A stretch of 16,988 bases of DNA from an uncultured Lachnospiraceae bacterium (GTDB lineage: Bacteria > Bacillota > Clostridia > Lachnospirales > Lachnospiraceae), in NCBI GenBank assembly GCA_902782715.1, contig CACZOG010000110.1:1-16988 (forward strand), given 5' to 3'. The notes under the pieces are model-generated. The model was not told the origin of the DNA. It saw nothing but the letters and a program-made list of their open reading frames with translations, and did not search any database. Positions 12,850-16,988 of the stretch are shown in pieces (position 1 is the first letter of the stretch; every line of letters begins with the position of its first letter). The translations under genes and the position numbers were made by a program.

Positions 12850-15345
12850 ATGAAAGGCAAAACAGGAAGGATTTTATTGTTGGTTTTAGTACTGCTCATA
12901 ACTGCAGGACTCGGTTATGTTGCGATCAAAGGTGTAGGCAGCGATAAAGTCGGAAGTTATAAAAACATTTCACAAGGTCTTGACCTTGCGGGTGGTTTAA
13001 GTATCACATATCAGGTTGTAGGCGAAGATAACCCTACCGCAGAAGATATGAACGATACTATTGATAAGCTCAGAAACAAGGCTGAAGCATATTCAACCGA
13101 AGCTCAGGTTTATCAGGAAGGCGGAAACAACGACCGTATCACAATAGAGATTCCGGGCGTAACGGATGCTACCGCAATACTTGAAGAACTCGGAAGACCC
13201 GGTTCGCTTTATTTTATCTCAATGACAGATGCCGACGGCAATTATAACTATACGTATCTTTTTACGCTTGACGGCGACATCGTTTACCAGGATGAGAAAT
13301 TTAACAAGTATTTCTATATAGACGATAACATGGCTGTTCTTTATGACGAAGAAACATTCTCCGCAAAACTTGATGAGAACGGCAATGCGATCCCCTACGA
13401 TCTTAATGCTTATGAAGAAGAGAACGTAGCATATACTCTTCTTAAGAGCATTGATGAATTAAAAGCAGACGGCTCCATCATTCTTGAAGGTTCAAACGTT
13501 AAGAGTGCGAAGGCCGGAGCTCAGGACAATCAGTCCACAGGCAACAAAGAATATGTCGTTGCTCTGGCATTTGACAATGACGGTACACAGGCATTTGCTG
13601 ATGCAACAAGAAAAGCATACGCAAACGGCGAAACGATCGCCATTTATTATGACGGAAACTTCATATCGGTTCCCAAAGTATCCGTAGTTATCACTCAGGG
13701 TGAAGCAGTCATCACAGGTCAGGCTAACATTACCGAAGCAGACAGACTTGCTTCGAAGATTCGTATCGGTGCGTTAAAACTTACACTTGAAAAGTTAAGA
13801 TCCAACATCGTTGGTGCACAGCTCGGTTCCGAAGCGGTTAAGACTTCTGTTAAGGCAGCTGCCATAGGTCTTGCATTCGTGGCTTTGATCATGGTAGGCG
13901 TATACTTCCTTCCCGGTCTTGCATCAGTACTTGCACTTATGCTTTACACCGGACTTATGGTTGTTATCCTTTCGGTATTCAGCGATGCTATCACACTTAC
14001 GCTTCCCGGTATCGCAGGTATCATCCTTTCGATCGGTATGGCGGTTGACGCGAACGTTATCATCTTCGCGAGAATCAGAGAAGAACTTGCCAAGGGCAAG
14101 ATGTTAAAAGATTCGGTAGACATCGGTTTTAAGAAAGCTTTAAGCGCGATCCTGGACGGAAACATCACAACACTTATCGCAGCCTTCGTTCTTATGTTCT
14201 TAGGCTCAGGTACAGTAAGAGGTTTCGCTCAGACTCTTGCTATCGGTATCGTTCTTTCAATGTTTACCGCTTTGGTAATAACAAGAGTTATCCTTAACGG
14301 ATTTATTGCAATGGGACTTGATAACCTTAAACTCTACGGTGTTTCCAAAGAGAGAAAGAGTATCAACTTCTTAAGCAAGGGACATATATTCGTGATCATA
14401 TCCGTACTTGCAATTCTTGCGGGCGGCGTATTCATGATCATCAACAATGCAAAAACAGGTAATATACTTAACTATTCGCTTGAGTTCTTAGGCGGTACTT
14501 CAACAAGCGTTGAACTTTCCGAGAACCTTACGCTCGAAGAGATCGAAGCGTCGATCAGACCTTCGGTAGAGAAGCTTACAGGAGACGGTGCTGTACAGAT
14601 CCAGAAGGTTGCCGGCGGAAACGACATCATCATTAAAACAAGATCTCTTGAAGATTCTGAAAGAGACAAACTCGATAATATGTTAGTAAACGAGTTTAAG
14701 GCAGTTGAAGGTTCGATCGAATCCGAAACTATTTCCGCCACGATCTCGGGAGAGATGAAGAGAGAGTCGATCATTGCTGTATCGATAGCAGTACTCTTAA
14801 TGCTCATCTATATCTGGATCCGTTTCTCAGATTTCAGATTCGGTGTTGCTTCGATCGCCTGTCTTATCCACGACGTACTCGTAGTTCTTGCATTCTATGC
14901 GATCGCAAGGATCAACGTAGGTTCGACATTCATAGCGTGTATGCTGACGATAGTCGGTTATTCGATCAACGCGACCATCGTTATCTTCGACAGAGTAAGA
15001 GAGGGCTTAAAGGAAGAGAAAGACCGTGTTGAAGCTCTCGGCTCACGTAAGAAGAAAAAGAAAGGCGGTGTTACACCTGCCGACGGTATAGATGTTAAGA
15101 GCATCGTTAATACATCGATCACACAGACGCTTTCAAGAAGTATCTTTACTTCCCTTACAACATTCGTAATGGTATTGCTTCTGTTCATACTCGGTGTTAC
15201 TTCCATAAAAGAATTTGCCCTGCCTTTGATGATAGGTATCATCTGCGGTACATATTCATCCGTATGTCTGGCAGGTACTGTCTGGGTATTCCTTCGAAAG
15301 ATATTCAAACCCAGAGATGACGAAGAGGAAGAATACTTACCTTAA
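12850..15345 (+). CDS. secDF: Protein translocase subunit SecDF (fused SecD-SecF)
   Basis: This RND-type membrane protein uses the proton or sodium gradient to pull secreted proteins out of the SecYEG channel. From the ATG at 12850 it has 831 residues. The SecD half has an N-terminal TM helix (8-25), GLDLAGG (43-49), a large periplasmic P1 domain (ITIEIPGV, ITGQANITEA) and TM helices with SIGMAVDANVIIFARIREEL and the DGNITTLI motif. The SecF half starts near residue 515 with LEFLGGT (about 543), TIVGYSINATIVIFDRVREGL and NTSITQTLSRSIFTSLTTF. P1 appears enlarged by an acidic, Asn- and Tyr-rich insert around residues 130-215, which makes the protein longer than SecDF of Bacillus. A Lys run (RKKKKK, about 734-739) lies in a cytoplasmic loop. 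An upstream in-frame TTG at 12796 lies inside the terminator and is rejected as start; AGGAAGG at 12832-12838 supports the ATG. Confidence 0.94.
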   Translation: MKGKTGRILLLVLVLLITAGLGYVAIKGVGSDKVGSYKNISQGLDLAGGLSITYQVVGEDNPTAEDMNDTIDKLRNKAEAYSTEAQVYQEGGNNDRITIEIPGVTDATAILEELGRPGSLYFISMTDADGNYNYTYLFTLDGDIVYQDEKFNKYFYIDDNMAVLYDEETFSAKLDENGNAIPYDLNAYEEENVAYTLLKSIDELKADGSIILEGSNVKSAKAGAQDNQSTGNKEYVVALAFDNDGTQAFADATRKAYANGETIAIYYDGNFISVPKVSVVITQGEAVITGQANITEADRLASKIRIGALKLTLEKLRSNIVGAQLGSEAVKTSVKAAAIGLAFVALIMVGVYFLPGLASVLALMLYTGLMVVILSVFSDAITLTLPGIAGIILSIGMAVDANVIIFARIREELAKGKMLKDSVDIGFKKALSAILDGNITTLIAAFVLMFLGSGTVRGFAQTLAIGIVLSMFTALVITRVILNGFIAMGLDNLKLYGVSKERKSINFLSKGHIFVIISVLAILAGGVFMIINNAKTGNILNYSLEFLGGTSTSVELSENLTLEEIEASIRPSVEKLTGDGAVQIQKVAGGNDIIIKTRSLEDSERDKLDNMLVNEFKAVEGSIESETISATISGEMKRESIIAVSIAVLLMLIYIWIRFSDFRFGVASIACLIHDVLVVLAFYAIARINVGSTFIACMLTIVGYSINATIVIFDRVREGLKEEKDRVEALGSRKKKKKGGVTPADGIDVKSIVNTSITQTLSRSIFTSLTTFVMVLLLFILGVTSIKEFALPLMIGIICGTYSSVCLAGTVWVFLRKIFKPRDDEEEEYLP

Positions 15346-15350
15346 ACCTT

Positions 15351-15387
15351 AAAAAAGAAAGCCTTGCTTCTGCGAGGCTTCTTTTGT
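15351..15387 (+). terminator. Intrinsic terminator between secDF and recJ
   Basis: An 8-bp stem (AGCCTTGC at 15360-15367 and GCGAGGCT at 15372-15379, one G-T pair) has a TTCT loop. It is extended by A-rich sequence on the left pairing with TCTTTT on the right. It lies only about 15 bases before the recJ ATG, so it must be read through, or recJ must have its own upstream promoter. Confidence 0.75.
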
Positions 15388-15401
15388 ATATGGTGGCATA
15401 A

Positions 15402-16988
15402 ATGAAAGAGTGGATTCTTGTAAGAAACGGCGCCCCTTATGCGGAACTTGCCGAGAAACTTAATATAGATCCGGTAGCCGTAAGGGTCATGGTCAACAGG
15501 GGACTAAAGGACTACGAAGAGATGAAAGCATTCCTTGAATGCGACATTTCAAAGTGCTTTAACTACAAAGGTCTTCCGAATCTCGATAAGGCGATAAGAA
15601 CCATAAAAGAAGCTAAAGAGAATGATCTTAAATGCCGTATCGTGGGTGATTACGATGCAGACGGCGTATGCTCGACGACCATTCTTTATAAAGCTTTAAC
15701 ACTTTACGGACTTGACTGTGATTTCGTTATCCCAAACCGTCTGCTCGACGGCTATGGGATCAATGAAAGCATAGTGGAAAAGGCTATTGAAGACAAAGTC
15801 GGGATCATCGTTACATGCGATAACGGAATATCTGCAAGAAGTGCCATTGATCTTGCGTGCGACAGCAAAATAAAAGTTGTAGTTACCGACCATCATACGG
15901 TAACCGAAAGCGAAGTGCCCACCAAAACAGATGCTCTGGTCAATCCGAAGATGAGCATAAACGAATATCCTTTTGCGGATATATGCGGAGCATTTGTAGC
16001 ATTTAAAGTGATGCAGGCTTTGTTTGATAACGCGGAAGGCATCGAAAGAGCAGATTTGGTTACAGATCTTAAAACTGCAGGAACTTCAGGATTTGAAAGT
16101 ATAAAATACGAACTTCTCGAACTTGCGGCCATTGCTACCGTAACGGATGTTATGCCGCTTGTGGGAGAGAACAGAAATATAGTCAAATGGGTTTTACCCA
16201 GACTTAAGGATCCCATCAACCCGGGACTTAAGAAGATAGTAGAAAAAGCTGAACTTCTCGATAAGAGATCAGCTTATACCGCAACGGATATCGGATTCAG
16301 AATAGGTCCCTGCATCAATGCTGCCGGAAGGATCGATGTTGCCGATAACTGCGTAAGGCTTTTCTTAAGCGACAGTGAGGCGGAGCGCGAGAAGATCGGA
16401 ACTTATCTTAATGAATTAAACATTGAGAGAAAAGAACTTACCGATAAATGCGTCAATATCGGAATAGAAACCGTTAAGTCCGATTATTCGGACACCTTGC
16501 CTGATATACTTGTATTGTATTTAAAAGACTGCCACGTTGCCATTGCGGGACTGGTCGCAGGCAAGATAAGAGAGAAGTTTTATCGCCCTACGATCGTTCT
16601 TACTGATTCAAATGACGGTCTGACAGGCTCGGGAAGGTCGATAGACGAATACAATATCATCGAGAACGTACAGAAATGTGCGGATCTTCTTACTAAATTC
16701 GGAGGTCATAAAGCAGCCTGCGGTCTTTCAATGCCAAAGGAAAACTTCGAAGAATTAAGAAAGAGACTTAACGATCTTTCGGAACTTACTGAAAAAGACT
16801 TAATTGAGAAGATACGAATTGATGCCGACATGCCTTTCGGATACGCATCCGAGAAGGTAATTAACGACATAGCGAAACTTGAACCTTTCGGTGTCGGAAA
16901 CGTAACACCGGTATTTGCACAGAAAGACCTGCTTTTGGTTTCGGCAAAGAGAGTCGGAGCGGATAAGTCACATGTATTTATCGATGTA
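15402..16988 (+). CDS. recJ: Single-stranded-DNA-specific exonuclease RecJ (3' end beyond window)
   Basis: The frame from the ATG at 15402 stays open to the last base, giving 529 codons of what is usually a protein of about 570-600 residues. RecJ is a 5'-3' single-strand DNA exonuclease in recombination and mismatch or base-excision repair. DHH-family motifs appear in order: GDYDADGVCSTTIL (motif I), a CDNGIS segment, TDHHT (the DHH triad), TDVMPL, GFRIGPCINAAGRI, AGLVAGKIREKFYRP, GSGRS, then FGGHKAACGLS, the DHHA1 loop. The visible end (ADMPFG, LEPFGVGNVTPVF) is the start of the OB-type domain. An N-terminal stretch (VRNGAPYAELAEKLNIDP) fits the usual RecJ lead-in. The SD is weak (GGTGG, 15392-15396). 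RecJ following secDF is a common Firmicutes order. It was easy to miss because no stop codon lies in the window. Confidence 0.95.
   Translation, partial: MKEWILVRNGAPYAELAEKLNIDPVAVRVMVNRGLKDYEEMKAFLECDISKCFNYKGLPNLDKAIRTIKEAKENDLKCRIVGDYDADGVCSTTILYKALTLYGLDCDFVIPNRLLDGYGINESIVEKAIEDKVGIIVTCDNGISARSAIDLACDSKIKVVVTDHHTVTESEVPTKTDALVNPKMSINEYPFADICGAFVAFKVMQALFDNAEGIERADLVTDLKTAGTSGFESIKYELLELAAIATVTDVMPLVGENRNIVKWVLPRLKDPINPGLKKIVEKAELLDKRSAYTATDIGFRIGPCINAAGRIDVADNCVRLFLSDSEAEREKIGTYLNELNIERKELTDKCVNIGIETVKSDYSDTLPDILVLYLKDCHVAIAGLVAGKIREKFYRPTIVLTDSNDGLTGSGRSIDEYNIIENVQKCADLLTKFGGHKAACGLSMPKENFEELRKRLNDLSELTEKDLIEKIRIDADMPFGYASEKVINDIAKLEPFGVGNVTPVFAQKDLLLVSAKRVGADKSHVFIDV

Noticed and set aside
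1..16988. CRISPR arrays, tRNA/rRNA genes, insertion sequences, toxin-antitoxin or phage genes
   Set aside because: Looked for on both strands; no regularly spaced repeats, tRNA-like cloverleaf sequence, transposase or phage motifs were seen.

Overview
The window looks like core chromosome from a Gram-positive anaerobe of the class Clostridia, most likely Lachnospiraceae. This rests on the family content, the moderately low GC, strong Shine-Dalgarno (SD) sites, a fused SecDF, a bifunctional Rel protein and the gene orders. The genus cannot be fixed by eye. I see no prophage, CRISPR array, transposase, tRNA or rRNA. No stretch over about 300 bases lacks a gene; the longest gaps are 3857-4062 and 9092-9267, and both are described. 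I found no clearly new multigene system. The interesting signals are small ones in intergenic DNA and in diverged proteins.

Region 1 (1-3906, + strand) is an apparent operon: the end of rbfA, nrnA (DHH phosphoesterase), ribF (FAD synthase) and a Na/Pi cotransporter with a PhoU-like tail, closed by a strong terminator. A short palindromic intergenic element sits between nrnA and ribF, where truB is often found in relatives, and supplies the SD-like sequence in front of ribF.

Region 2 (about 3920-9091, + strand) has a promoter and a leader with a perfect 8-bp inverted repeat, then relA (ppGpp synthetase/hydrolase), a glyoxalase II-like metallo-beta-lactamase-fold hydrolase, hisS and a Sfp-type phosphopantetheinyl transferase. 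Gaps are 3-49 bases, so these genes are probably co-transcribed.

Region 3 (9092-11449) holds a cytoplasmic GGDEF-EAL protein with a degenerate GGDEF half and an intact EAL half. It faces a sirtuin-like gene on the minus strand that lacks the catalytic residues, and the two converge on a bidirectional terminator. The sirtuin-like gene and the next gene, a CNNM/CorC-type membrane protein, diverge from two strong promoters that appear to share one -35 box.

Region 4 (11450-16988, + strand) contains the CNNM/CorC gene with its terminator, secDF with a promoter overlapping that terminator, another terminator, and recJ running off the window end. secDF-recJ-apt-relA-dtd-hisS neighbourhoods are common in Firmicutes. 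Here relA-hisS and secDF-recJ are present but separated and in swapped order, with apt and dtd not in between, which suggests an ancestral block that was rearranged.
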